Source: an uncultured Bacteroidota bacterium (lineage in GTDB: Bacteria > Bacteroidota > Bacteroidia > AKYH767-A > 2013-40CM-41-45). Taken from it: 64,000 nucleotides of DNA. Under the pieces are notes generated by a model, which worked only from the letters and a program-made list of their open reading frames with translations, made no database searches and was not told the origin of the DNA. The stretch lies in the NCBI GenBank assembly GCA_937871435.1, contig CALMQM010000101.1, forward strand, positions 62,001 to 126,000, read 5' to 3'. Positions 53,934-63,364 of this stretch are shown here, one piece after another. How positions within the stretch are numbered: position 1 is the stretch's first letter; each line of letters opens with the position of its first letter. Both the position numbers and the translations under genes were made by a program.

Positions 53934-55056
53934 TTTTCAGTTGTATTGGTGAATTAGGAATGATTGCAGGATCTTTCTTCAAAGAAAGACCGGTGCTAAA
54001 AGGATCATAAGGCATTTGTGGACTCATCAGCGGAAGTTTCACCTGAAAATTTTCTTTTGTAGTTTGTATTATGACTTCCGATTGATTCAACAATTTATAT
54101 TTAGATGTAATATTCGCCAATCCCATTCCACTGGAGGGTACCGATTGAGCTTTTTTCTGAAGATTGTTGTCGACCATCAGATTACCCAATGCGTCTGTAT
54201 GAATCCGGATAATCAAAGGACGTGTAGAAGATACCACGTTGTGCTTTACTGCATTCTCCACAAGAATTTGTAACGTCAAAGGAGGAATCAGAAACTCCCG
54301 AAAACTCGGGAGTACTTCTACTACCAGTTTTACTCCATTTCCAAATCTTGTTTGCAAGAGAAAATAATATGCCTGAATAAATTCCAGTTCTGCATTGAGT
54401 GTGGTCAGTTCCTTTTCATTAGTTTGTAATAAATATCTGTATACCCTGCTCAATTCAGCAATAAAATGTACGGCTTTATCTTTATCTTCTTCAACGAGTG
54501 AACTCAGTGTGTTCAGGCTATTGAATAAAAAGTGAGGATTCACCTGGTTCTTAAGCGATTCAAACTGGCTTTGCAAATTTGCCTTTCTCAACTGCTCCAT
54601 TTCAGAAAATGATTTTTTCCACTGATGGAAAAAATACAGCGACTCATAGATTCCGGTAATGATGAGAGCATAAAACATATTCATTCCGAAACTGTACAGG
54701 TATTCAAATATGACAGGATGATCAGAAGGAGTTTCACCCATGTTGTAGAAATCAACTCCCGAAATAAATTCAACTTTCAATAGTGATATGGCAAGTGTTG
54801 CAGCAGTAACATAAATGCCGAGGTTGATGATCCGCTTGCGTGTATTTTGAATCCCGGGAAATTTTTTCCGAACCAGTAAAATAATAAATCGTGTTACCTC
54901 CCAGGATATAATCACATATGCAGTACTGAGCAAAAACACCTTCAAAAATGGAATGTGCTTGATGTGAACCAAATCCAGGTAGAAGAAAATATTAAGAAAT
55001 AAATTCAGGACGGTAATTCCGCCTATTCTAAGCCATTTATCGTTCAATTTCTCCAT
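53926..55056 (-). CDS. LytS-type sensor histidine kinase, first paralogue
   Basis: This is a 376-aa kinase. Four membrane helices (about 12-32, 38-62, 76-95, 118-142) form a compact input domain without a sizeable extracellular loop. The His_kinase block has NPHFLFNSLNTL with His175, and the ATPase lobe has PPLTLQILVENAVKHN and SGMGLANI. It is very similar, without gaps over the kinase block, to the next gene upstream. It starts 2 bases after that gene's stop and overlaps the regulator by 8 bases. It has an extra C-terminal tail of about 25 residues (SLKKDPAIIPNSPIQ). The signal is unknown. Confidence 0.93.
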   Translation of the reverse strand: MEKLNDKWLRIGGITVLNLFLNIFFYLDLVHIKHIPFLKVFLLSTAYVIISWEVTRFIILLVRKKFPGIQNTRKRIINLGIYVTAATLAISLLKVEFISGVDFYNMGETPSDHPVIFEYLYSFGMNMFYALIITGIYESLYFFHQWKKSFSEMEQLRKANLQSQFESLKNQVNPHFLFNSLNTLSSLVEEDKDKAVHFIAELSRVYRYLLQTNEKELTTLNAELEFIQAYYFLLQTRFGNGVKLVVEVLPSFREFLIPPLTLQILVENAVKHNVVSSTRPLIIRIHTDALGNLMVDNNLQKKAQSVPSSGMGLANITSKYKLLNQSEVIIQTTKENFQVKLPLMSPQMPYDPFSTGLSLKKDPAIIPNSPIQLKNA

Positions 55057-55058
55057 CG

Positions 55059-56105
55059 TCAGTTTGCAATTAATGGAAGCACAACTTTGAAATGCTCCCG
55101 TGATTCATTGATAATCACCTCCGGTTGATTCAACAACCTGTATTTCGCGGCAATATTTGCCAATCCCATTTTACTCGATGGAACCGATTGAATTTTTTTC
55201 TGGAGATTATTCACCACACACAAATTGTTGGTTTCATCAGTATATACATGAATATGCAAAGGTGTCGACAAAGACACTTTGTTGTGCTTCACAGCGTTTT
55301 CAAGTAAGATCTGCAACGTAAGTGGCGGAATGTTCTGACAGAAGCAATCTTTGCTGATATTCATTTCCAGCTTCACGCCTTCTCCAAAACGTGTTTGAAG
55401 AAGATAAAAATATGCTTTTACAAATTGCACTTCGTTTTCAAGCGATGTAAGTTCACATTCATTGTTTTGCAACAAGTAACGGTACACCCTAGATAATTCA
55501 TCCACGAAGATCAACGCTTTTTTCTTGTCTTCTTCAATCAATGAAGAAAGTGTATTTAAGCTATTGAACAGAAAATGCGGATTCACCTGGTTCTTCAGAG
55601 AGTCGAGCTGACTTTGCAAATTGACTTTTTTCAATTCCTCCGCTTCCTGAAACGAAGATCTCCATTTTCTGAAAAAATAAATTGCTTCGTATGTTCCTCC
55701 CACCATTGTAACAAATATCATATCCAAAACGCAATCATGAACCATCTCCGCAACTGTAATGGAATGTTTCCAAACTCCTGCAGCATCCAGTATATAAGAA
55801 GTAGACATTGAAATGATTGTAGTGACGATGATAAATCCGATCACCGAAAACAAAATGCGTTTACCCGTTTGAGACACATCCGGAAATTTCCTGCGTACAC
55901 GGAATAAGACCTGGCGGTTAACTTCCCAGAGAATTATAGTCAGGATGAGGGAAATTAATAATGTCGTCCACACACTCACATGATACACCGCGCATTCCTC
56001 CCTATAATAGATGTAGTTTGCCAACACAGCCACCACAGGAATGCCAATCATCCTGAATAAGGAATCATTCATGTAATCTCTGTTATGTGCGGATGAATTT
56101 GTCAT
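55059..56105 (-). CDS. LytS-type sensor histidine kinase, second paralogue
   Basis: This kinase is 348 aa if started at Met 56105 (MTNSSAHN), one base after the stop of the membrane protein. A longer frame to 56153 would overlap that gene by 47 bases and is less likely; Met 56072 is another option. It has four membrane helices, then the same block as its neighbour: NPHFLFNSLNTL (His177), PPLTLQILLENAVKHN, KMGLANI. The ATPase region keeps the N-box Asn. Both copies look functional. It probably arose by tandem duplication. Confidence 0.92.
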   Translation of the reverse strand: MTNSSAHNRDYMNDSLFRMIGIPVVAVLANYIYYREECAVYHVSVWTTLLISLILTIILWEVNRQVLFRVRRKFPDVSQTGKRILFSVIGFIIVTTIISMSTSYILDAAGVWKHSITVAEMVHDCVLDMIFVTMVGGTYEAIYFFRKWRSSFQEAEELKKVNLQSQLDSLKNQVNPHFLFNSLNTLSSLIEEDKKKALIFVDELSRVYRYLLQNNECELTSLENEVQFVKAYFYLLQTRFGEGVKLEMNISKDCFCQNIPPLTLQILLENAVKHNKVSLSTPLHIHVYTDETNNLCVVNNLQKKIQSVPSSKMGLANIAAKYRLLNQPEVIINESREHFKVVLPLIAN

Positions 56106-56106
56106 C

Positions 56107-56829
56107 TCAGGCTGAAAGAACTGTTTTACGAATTGAAAATACGTGCATAGCAAATGCTACAGGTACAACAAACGACGGTAACCACACAAAAGGAAAATAT
56201 GCAATCATACTGTTTGGCGGACCATCTGTAAATACACGGAAAGGCAATGGTGTTGACAAGATCGCCACTATTACTATGTTAAGCAATAAGATCAATCCTG
56301 CGACATTCCAGGCATACAACCAAAATTTGGATTTGAGTTTTCCACGTTTCACAGCAACGGCAAGTATTAACGCGCTGATACCAACAAGAACATCAAAATT
56401 TCTTCCTTCGAATGTCATTTGTTTTCCAATAATATCATTCAGAAATAATCCCCAGAGTATTAATTCCATCACAATTCGGAACGACTGAATGTTGATTAAC
56501 CAGTGAGCAGGCACGTGCAAAAGGAATTTACTGAAGTTTTTAGAAAAAGCCAGGAGCAAAATTCCTGCTACAGGAGGAACGATCAGAACAAGAAAATGAG
56601 GGGGCAATGCCGACCAATTATCCAGAAAATGCAATGAAGACAATTGTCTTGTTACAGCCAACCAGATTAACAAAACTGCACCAACCCGAAGCGCGTATTT
56701 TCTGCTCTTCAGATTATCATCTCCCATCTTTTGTCTTACAGATTTCACTGCAGCTACTATTAATGCAAACAACACAAAAGTTAGTACAACAAAAATAATT
56801 TCGAGAAATGTTGGGATCTGAGGTTGCAT
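56107..56829 (-). CDS. Seven-helix membrane protein of unknown function
   Basis: This is a 240-aa integral membrane protein with seven hydrophobic helices and short loops, and no motif I recognise. It lies 9 bases after the TonB receptor stop and 1 base before the first LytS kinase, so it is almost certainly in the same transcript. By context it may be a sensor partner or transport component. Function is not assignable from sequence. Confidence 0.7.
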   Translation of the reverse strand: MQPQIPTFLEIIFVVLTFVLFALIVAAVKSVRQKMGDDNLKSRKYALRVGAVLLIWLAVTRQLSSLHFLDNWSALPPHFLVLIVPPVAGILLLAFSKNFSKFLLHVPAHWLINIQSFRIVMELILWGLFLNDIIGKQMTFEGRNFDVLVGISALILAVAVKRGKLKSKFWLYAWNVAGLILLLNIVIVAILSTPLPFRVFTDGPPNSMIAYFPFVWLPSFVVPVAFAMHVFSIRKTVLSA

Positions 56830-56838
56830 GAGTTGAAA

Positions 56839-59226
56839 TTAAAAAGTTAATCTATACTGAGGAATCGGGAAGAAACCAATCTGGTATTCTGTGATTGTAC
56901 GGCCGGTTTTTACATCAAAATGTTCCTGCCAGATATTTTTAGTATTAAACACATTATCGAAATCAACAGAAAACTCATGTGTTGATTTCTTCTTATTTAT
57001 TGTATACCCAACTTTCAAATCCGTTCTGAAATAGTCCTTTCTTCTTTTTTCATACGCATGCGCTTCATCGTAGCGAGTCTCCCTGTATATCGCTGATTCC
57101 ACGAGATCAATAGGAAGATAGCGTTTCCCGCCGGCATAAGTGGTCTTGAGATTCAGCGCAAATACATTTTTCCCTTTTACTTTCCATTCTTTTCCTCCAA
57201 GTAGGTTTAAAGTAAAATTGCCATTGAAGGCTGTATTTCTTTCTTTGCCATCGCTGCCGGTGTATTTAGACTCGTACAAAGATCCGGTAAACAGATAATA
57301 ATAACCATGACTGTAAAATTTCTCTACAGTAATTTCAAATCCGTAATTTTTACCTGTGCCGGCATTCTGCAAACTATCAACTCGTCCGATTCCAAAATCA
57401 GCCCCTTCATTTAATATCGAATACCATGTCGGGCGACTTTCAACAGGAACATTGTACAAATCCTGAAAATACGTTTCAATTTTTAACCGCATATCTTTTC
57501 CAAACGACTGATCGAAAGCCAGTACAAACTGCTTACTCTTTGTCATCTCAAGGTTACGGTTTGTCTCAATATAGCTTCCATCCGGCAGATAGGTTCTGAC
57601 CAGATAAGCGTACATCGGTTGAAGCTGACTGTGCAAACCTGCTCCAGCACTGATGGTTTGGCCTTCTTTTATTTCCCATCGAATTCCTGCACGGGGTTCA
57701 ATCGCATAGGTTTTGTTCAACTCAAATTCCTGTGCATGAATTCCTGCAATCAACGCTAATCTGTCTGTAAATTTATGTTGTAGCTGAGCAAATGCCTGAA
57801 TTAAATAGCTCCCGCTTTTGAAATTACTGTATTCTTCCCAATGATCATATTCATAACCGCTGTCGAGATAGGTGTATTCATATCTGTTTACAGTGAAACC
57901 CATTTTTAAATAATCCCTGCTCGAAAATTTCTTATTCCAGCTGTAATCCAAAGTGTATTTCTGTTGATTAGAATTATTCCTATAATATGGAACTGGAGAA
58001 TTGTCAACAACAGAAATGGAATCTATCCGGTATTTTTCTCCGGCTGTCGACACAGAGAGATTCATTTTTGAATACGTCGAGGAATTGAAAAAGTAAGTAT
58101 GCTGCAAACCGATTACTCCCATGTTGTTTCCAAAATATCCGTCTTGTCTTCTTTCACCATCATATAAATTCGTCTGCGTTGTATCCTTTTCTTTGTCGAG
58201 TACTTCAACATAACTTTTCCCTCCAATGCCATAGACGGAAAACTTACCTGCCTTTTTAGTAGGAACATTTACTTTAAAAGAAATATCCTGATATTCCGGT
58301 ACAGCTGTTCCTGTTCCAAAATTAATTCCCAATGCTTTGAATACACCAAGTGTTGAGTAACGGTAATTGATCAGATAAGAAGCTCCTCCTTTTTTTCCAA
58401 TAGGACCTTCTGCTCCCAGTTCGAAACCATTGAATCCAACCTGACCGAGAAATTCCATTTTCTCATTATTTCCTGATCGCATCTGCAAATCAAAAACTCC
58501 GGCAAGCGCGTTTCCATATTCCGCAGGAAATGCTCCTGTAAGAAAATCAGATTTATCCAGTAAATTATTATTTAGCATACTCACCGGTCCGCCTGTTGTG
58601 CCGAGCGAACCAAAATGATTTGGATTCGGAATTTCCATTCCATTCAATCGCCACAACACACCCAAGGGAGAATTACCACGAATGATAATATCATTTCTTG
58701 CATCACTCGTACTACTCACACCTGCATAATTCGCAGCCATACGGGATGGATCATTCAATCCTCCCGCATAACGAGATGTTTCTTCCACTGTAAAGGATCG
58801 CGCGCTTACAGTAGTCATTTCGTTGTTGGTTTTATCTTTCGCTCTTTCCGCTACAATAGTAATTTCATTTCCCTGTACTACGGATTGCTCCAACTCCAGA
58901 TTTATAATCACTTCCTTTCCGGAAGTTACCACAACGGAAACTGTAATTTCTTTGTAACCCACCATACTTACTTTCAACATTTGTCTGCCCAGTGGAACAG
59001 ATTCAAGACGAAAATTACCATCTACATCACAGGCAGATCCTTTAAACTCTGTACTATCAATAAGCCGGACTGCAGCGCCAATCAATGGGTCATGACTTGC
59101 CTTATCTACAACACTTCCACGTATGGTTTGCGTTGGCACTTGAGCTTGAACGGAGAAATTAAAAAGCGATAAGCAGAAAATAATAGAGATGACTTGAAAT
59201 TGCTTCAAGGTACCGGAGACAACCAT
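56839..59226 (-). CDS. TonB-dependent receptor with carboxypeptidase-regulatory-like domain
   Basis: This is a 795-aa outer-membrane receptor from Met 59226 (MVVSGTLKQFQVISIIF), which gives a signal peptide ending SVQAQ; the frame extends to 59295 without a better start. The mature N-terminus is a CarboxypepD_reg-like fold (TIRGSVVDKASHDPLIGAAVRL ... SMVGYKEITVSV). The plug has IIIRGNSPLGVLWRLNGMEIPNP and FPAEYGNALAGVFDLQMRSG. The remainder is a 22-strand-type barrel ending IPQYRLTF. There is no STN signalling domain and no SusD partner. The ligand is unknown. It heads the unit with the 7-helix protein, two LytS kinases and LytTR regulator. Confidence 0.93.
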   Translation of the reverse strand: MVVSGTLKQFQVISIIFCLSLFNFSVQAQVPTQTIRGSVVDKASHDPLIGAAVRLIDSTEFKGSACDVDGNFRLESVPLGRQMLKVSMVGYKEITVSVVVTSGKEVIINLELEQSVVQGNEITIVAERAKDKTNNEMTTVSARSFTVEETSRYAGGLNDPSRMAANYAGVSSTSDARNDIIIRGNSPLGVLWRLNGMEIPNPNHFGSLGTTGGPVSMLNNNLLDKSDFLTGAFPAEYGNALAGVFDLQMRSGNNEKMEFLGQVGFNGFELGAEGPIGKKGGASYLINYRYSTLGVFKALGINFGTGTAVPEYQDISFKVNVPTKKAGKFSVYGIGGKSYVEVLDKEKDTTQTNLYDGERRQDGYFGNNMGVIGLQHTYFFNSSTYSKMNLSVSTAGEKYRIDSISVVDNSPVPYYRNNSNQQKYTLDYSWNKKFSSRDYLKMGFTVNRYEYTYLDSGYEYDHWEEYSNFKSGSYLIQAFAQLQHKFTDRLALIAGIHAQEFELNKTYAIEPRAGIRWEIKEGQTISAGAGLHSQLQPMYAYLVRTYLPDGSYIETNRNLEMTKSKQFVLAFDQSFGKDMRLKIETYFQDLYNVPVESRPTWYSILNEGADFGIGRVDSLQNAGTGKNYGFEITVEKFYSHGYYYLFTGSLYESKYTGSDGKERNTAFNGNFTLNLLGGKEWKVKGKNVFALNLKTTYAGGKRYLPIDLVESAIYRETRYDEAHAYEKRRKDYFRTDLKVGYTINKKKSTHEFSVDFDNVFNTKNIWQEHFDVKTGRTITEYQIGFFPIPQYRLTF

Positions 59227-59407
59227 AACATTGAATTTAAGGCAAATTACGATCAAAATACAATACTGAACTACCAATTTGCCCCGAAACGTCATAAAAG
59301 CAGGTTGAATCGTAGCGAGGCAAGGTCAAATGCTTAACAATGCATAAAACACTATTAAATCAGTTAAGTATTCAATATTATTGCTTTTGGATTAAGCATT
59401 CATTGTT

Positions 59408-60934
59408 TTGAAAATCATTGATTTCCCAAAGGTTCAAATTGGTTTTGGAACTGGAAAAACCACCTGGCAGGTATTTACATTTTGCCTGATATTAGGATTA
59501 AATATCAGCTTCAGTTTGCCGGTCCTTTCGCAGAACTTACCCAATTCAGATTTTGAACAATTATGTGACAGCTCTTCATCCGGGTTTTGTCATTGGAAAG
59601 TTTCATGGGGAAAAGATTCCACTTGCCGACCTGCTATATCAACATTCAATCATTGTCTTTCCATTAACGGAGCGAAAAAAACTTCAGTAGGTTTCGCGGA
59701 GAATCAGATTTCATTGGACACTTCTTCTGGTTTGCGCGTTGTCAAATTAAGCGGAAAAATAAAATCGCAGGAAGTCCAGGGCAAAGGAGCCGGATTAAAT
59801 CTTGCATTTTATGATCAGGAAGGAAATTTTTTATCGAATAAAAATATGGGCTACGGCTCTTTCGCGTATGTTAAAAACACAAATGATTGGAAGAACTACG
59901 AAATCGCGAGTGTTTGTCCGGATAAGACTGCAAGTCTCAAAATAGGCGCTATCCTCTATGGAAAAGGTACAGCATACTTTGATGATTTTTCACTCTCGGT
60001 GATGAAAGCTGATAATCAGACAACAGACAGTTCAGCCATTCGTTACATTCATTCTGCCTGTGATATCATTAAAAAAAATTCCATCGTACGTGATTCAATA
60101 GATTTTAATCTTTTGCAAAAGCAGGCACTGAAAATTTGTGGGAATCCTGCGACTGATCAGGAAAAACACCTTTCTGTTGAATATATGATTACCGCTCTCA
60201 GAAAGGCAGGAGATCCTCACTCCTTCCTGATCTACCCTGATGAATGGAAACTCTGGAAAAACGACAGCAGTGAAAATGCAAACATTGATTTTCCGAAATA
60301 CAAGCTTGTAAGTCATTGCGGATATATTCTCATTCCTCACTTTGATGGAGGAAATGAAAAACTAATCCGGGCATTTATTGATTCAATTCATCATGCATTG
60401 AACTATCTCCAGGATCAAAATATTGTTGGATGGATTATAGACTTAAGAGAAAACACCGGGGGAAATATGAAGCCAATGATCGCCGGCTTAGGTCCGCTTT
60501 TTACCGGTGAGAAACTGGGTTCACTTTACAATGTGGAAGGCAAAAAACAATCCTGGCATTTTTCAAATGATCGCTTTTTTTGGGATGACGATGATGAAAA
60601 TCTCATCGTTGCTCCATTACATTTACGCAAGCAAATTCCGATAGCTGTGCTCACAGGAAATAAAACCGGAAGTTCAGGAGAAATTGTTGCCATTTCATTT
60701 ATCGGAAATAAAAATACTCGAAGCTTCGGGCAACCCACCTGGGGATTAACAACAGGCAATGGTTCCTTTACTCTGGAAGATGGCGCAGTTCTGCAACTGG
60801 CTTCCACTTTCATGGCGGATCGAAACGGAAAAATATACAAAGGCCCCATTCCACCGGACGAATTGGTGGAAGCGAAAGCCGGAGCTGATTTTGAACTCCT
60901 CTCAGCAGTGAAATGGCTGGAAAATAAAAAATAA
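59408..60934 (+). CDS. Exported S41-family peptidase-like protein
   Basis: This is a 508-aa protein if it starts at TTG 59408; no ATG is available before the signal-like hydrophobic run (FTFCLILGLNISFSLPVLSQ). Residues 40-205 form a carbohydrate-binding-like beta sandwich (SNKNMGYGSFAYVKNTNDWKNYE ... GKGTAYFDDFSL). From about 215 a C-terminal-processing-type fold follows: GYILIPHFDGG, GWIIDLRENTGGN (about 340), and the Ser in TGSSGE (about 420). The position where CtpA-like enzymes have a Lys (TFGKG) reads PTWGLTTG, as in tricorn/IRBP-like members. It faces the TonB receptor divergently and precedes the sensor kinase by 59 bases. Substrate unknown. Confidence 0.82.
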   Translation: MKIIDFPKVQIGFGTGKTTWQVFTFCLILGLNISFSLPVLSQNLPNSDFEQLCDSSSSGFCHWKVSWGKDSTCRPAISTFNHCLSINGAKKTSVGFAENQISLDTSSGLRVVKLSGKIKSQEVQGKGAGLNLAFYDQEGNFLSNKNMGYGSFAYVKNTNDWKNYEIASVCPDKTASLKIGAILYGKGTAYFDDFSLSVMKADNQTTDSSAIRYIHSACDIIKKNSIVRDSIDFNLLQKQALKICGNPATDQEKHLSVEYMITALRKAGDPHSFLIYPDEWKLWKNDSSENANIDFPKYKLVSHCGYILIPHFDGGNEKLIRAFIDSIHHALNYLQDQNIVGWIIDLRENTGGNMKPMIAGLGPLFTGEKLGSLYNVEGKKQSWHFSNDRFFWDDDDENLIVAPLHLRKQIPIAVLTGNKTGSSGEIVAISFIGNKNTRSFGQPTWGLTTGNGSFTLEDGAVLQLASTFMADRNGKIYKGPIPPDELVEAKAGADFELLSAVKWLENKK

Positions 60935-60993
60935 GGAAAGTTTAAGCTTTCATAATTTCCCTTTCAGAAATAAAATAATCGCATCGTATTCAT

Positions 60994-62523
60994 ATGACAA
61001 AAAATTCCCGCATCTTAATCGTTATAGTGATTGTCGGAATTGCGCTGGCAGGAATTATCGGTGCTCAGATTTTTTGGTCAGTGCAGGCTTACAAACTCAA
61101 TGAAAAGCAATTTGCCAATGACGTGAACGAAGCAATGAAACGGACGGTGGAAGAAATCAACGACAAAATTACCTTCTTCGAAATCATTTCTAAAGTAAGA
61201 ATGAAACCGGGCGAAGGATTTTATCTGTTGAAACAGAAATGGAAAAACGAACAATTCCTTCCGAACTCTGAATCACCACCCGACACTATTCCTCTTTACT
61301 ACACGAAGCCTACGGATAAATGGCCGTTTGAATGGACGAATGTGATGTTCAGTAGGGCAACTAAAGTGAGTTGGCGCGTGCAAATTGAGTACATCTGGGA
61401 TACGGTAGGGCAAAAAAACTCCCACTCTTCTATGATTGATAAAATCACGCTCGACAACTACAAGGAGCTTTTCGCTGAAGGAGATTCTATCATACGACGG
61501 TATCCTCCGAGCAGAATGGATTCTGTACTGAGAAAACACTTACTGAATGCGGGAGTGAATGAAGGTTTTGGTTTTGGTTATTATAGTGAAGAAGGACACC
61601 GTGTCATGGGATCCAAAAATATCCGGGATACCGCTCTTATTGCACTGAGTCCTTTCAAAGTAAAAATTGAACCGACAAAATATTTCGCAAAACCATTTCA
61701 ACTCGTAGTTGTTTTTGATGATTACACGAAATTTATTTTCTCGAGGATACTGAAGTTGCTGATTACTTCCGCCATTATTATTTTTATACTTAGTATTTCC
61801 TTCTATGTATTTGTCCGGATCATCCTTCATCAAAGGAGATTGTCGATGCTGAAAAATGATTTCATCAATAACCTGACGCATGAATTTAAAACACCCCTCA
61901 CGAATATTTCTCTTGTAGTAGAAAATATGTCTGAGAACAGGAAGCTTCCGGAAGAAAAACAGGAAAAGCTTATACATATCATCGGTCAGGAAGCAGAACG
62001 ATTGAGTGAAAACATCGAACGTATTCTACAAATTGCACGTTATGAAAAAGATTCTTTCCATTTGCAAAAAGATAAAATTGATCTTCACCAATTGATTTCA
62101 AAAGCCATTTCAGCTTTTGATTCTATCCGGAACGAAAAAAATATTCAATTTGAATATCATCCGGAGGCGGTAAATCCGGTAGTATTGGCAGATGAAACAC
62201 ATGTATTCAATGTGCTCTACAATCTGATCGACAACGCTATTAAATATGCATCCGAAAATCCTAAAATTATTCTTAGTACAAAAGATGTAAAAGATGGACT
62301 GCAAATCAGTATCCGGGACAATGGAATTGGTATCGCATCCTCGGATCAGAAAAAAATATTTGAAAAATTTTACCGTGTCCCAACAGGAAATGTACATGAT
62401 GTAAAAGGATTTGGGTTAGGATTACATTATGTGAAACAGGTTATTGAAGCACACCATGGAAGTATTCGGGTGGTGAGCGAACAAGGTATTGGCAGTACAT
62501 TTGAATTTATTATCCCCAGATAA
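60994..62523 (+). CDS. Two-component sensor histidine kinase
   Basis: This is a 509-aa transmembrane kinase. Helices at about 7-29 and 251-278 enclose a 220-residue periplasmic sensor region with no recognised fold. The dimerisation/His domain has LTHEFKTPLTNISLV with His296. The ATPase has N-box NLIDNAIKYA, G1 DNGIGIAS, F-box IFEKFYR and G2 GFGLGLHYVK. No HAMP domain is seen. The stop is one base before the ATG of its response regulator, so they form an operon, probably with the S41 gene. Confidence 0.94.
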   Translation: MTKNSRILIVIVIVGIALAGIIGAQIFWSVQAYKLNEKQFANDVNEAMKRTVEEINDKITFFEIISKVRMKPGEGFYLLKQKWKNEQFLPNSESPPDTIPLYYTKPTDKWPFEWTNVMFSRATKVSWRVQIEYIWDTVGQKNSHSSMIDKITLDNYKELFAEGDSIIRRYPPSRMDSVLRKHLLNAGVNEGFGFGYYSEEGHRVMGSKNIRDTALIALSPFKVKIEPTKYFAKPFQLVVVFDDYTKFIFSRILKLLITSAIIIFILSISFYVFVRIILHQRRLSMLKNDFINNLTHEFKTPLTNISLVVENMSENRKLPEEKQEKLIHIIGQEAERLSENIERILQIARYEKDSFHLQKDKIDLHQLISKAISAFDSIRNEKNIQFEYHPEAVNPVVLADETHVFNVLYNLIDNAIKYASENPKIILSTKDVKDGLQISIRDNGIGIASSDQKKIFEKFYRVPTGNVHDVKGFGLGLHYVKQVIEAHHGSIRVVSEQGIGSTFEFIIPR

Positions 62524-62524
62524 A

Positions 62525-63229
62525 ATGAAAGAACCTGCAGGCATCCGGATTCTGCTCGTCGAGGACGATGGCAATATGCGTTACATCTTACAGGAAAATC
62601 TGGTCATGAAAGGCTATGCTCCTGTTCCGGCCGGAGATGGCGAGGAAGGACTTGCCCGTGCGAAAGCTGAAAAATTCGGGCTATATATTATTGATGTCAT
62701 GCTGCCAAAAATGGATGGCTTCCAGCTTGCAACTAAAATCCGGACTTTTGATGACAGTACACCGATCATATTTCTAACGTCTCGTTCATCTGAACCGGAT
62801 CGTTTGCAGGGTTTCAAAATAGGCTGCGATGATTACATCACCAAGCCATTCAGTCTGATGGAACTGGATTACAGAATTCAGGCGATTTTAAAGAGAACCT
62901 ATAAAACACCGGGCAATGAAGAACCTCCTGTTTTCCGAATCGGTATTTTTGAGTTCGATTACTCTCTTCGTATTCTCCGTGCGCCCGGACAAAGCGAAAA
63001 AAAACTGACAAGGAAAGAAGGAGAATTGTTACGCTTATTCTGTGAAAAGAAAAATGCGCTTATCAACAGAAATTTTATCATGAATCATGTGTGGGGTAAT
63101 GACGATTATTTTATTTCAAAGAGTATGGAAGTATATCTCACCAGAATTCGACATTTGCTGAAAGCAGACCCGAACCTGGAGATCGTCAATGTTTACGGTA
63201 CCGGTTACCAGCTTTTGGAAAAAAAATAA
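62525..63229 (+). CDS. OmpR-family response regulator
   Basis: This is a 234-aa DNA-binding regulator from ATG 62525 (MKEPAGIRILLVEDDG). The in-frame TTG at 62489 lies inside the kinase gene. The receiver domain (5-120) has the acidic pair EDD, phospho-acceptor Asp57 and Lys in YITKPF. A winged-helix Trans_reg_C domain (about 135-234) has LTRKEGELLRLFCEKKNALINR and SKSMEVYLTRIRHLLK, followed by VYGTGYQLL. It partners the kinase one base upstream. Confidence 0.96.
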   Translation: MKEPAGIRILLVEDDGNMRYILQENLVMKGYAPVPAGDGEEGLARAKAEKFGLYIIDVMLPKMDGFQLATKIRTFDDSTPIIFLTSRSSEPDRLQGFKIGCDDYITKPFSLMELDYRIQAILKRTYKTPGNEEPPVFRIGIFEFDYSLRILRAPGQSEKKLTRKEGELLRLFCEKKNALINRNFIMNHVWGNDDYFISKSMEVYLTRIRHLLKADPNLEIVNVYGTGYQLLEKK

Positions 63230-63287
63230 TAGAACATTTTACTCGCACAGAAGAATTTTTTACTTTCAGCTAACATTGATATGCCTG

Positions 63288-63316
63288 TTCAGAATTCCTT
63301 CCATGAATATTCTGAA
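63288..63316. repeat. 8-bp inverted repeat between regulator and SRPBCC gene
   Basis: TTCAGAAT and ATTCTGAA flank a 13-nt loop in the 135-bp gap. No T-run follows. It could be an operator for the adjacent response regulator, but this is only positional. Confidence 0.3.
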
Positions 63317-63364
63317 AGGTTCTTAACGCTGCTGATTATTCATTGAACATTTCATTAATATACT

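Noticed and set aside
58615-59172. 185-aa plus-strand frame opposite the TonB receptor plug
   Set aside because: Thr/His/Ser-rich antisense translation of a conserved plug; not a gene.
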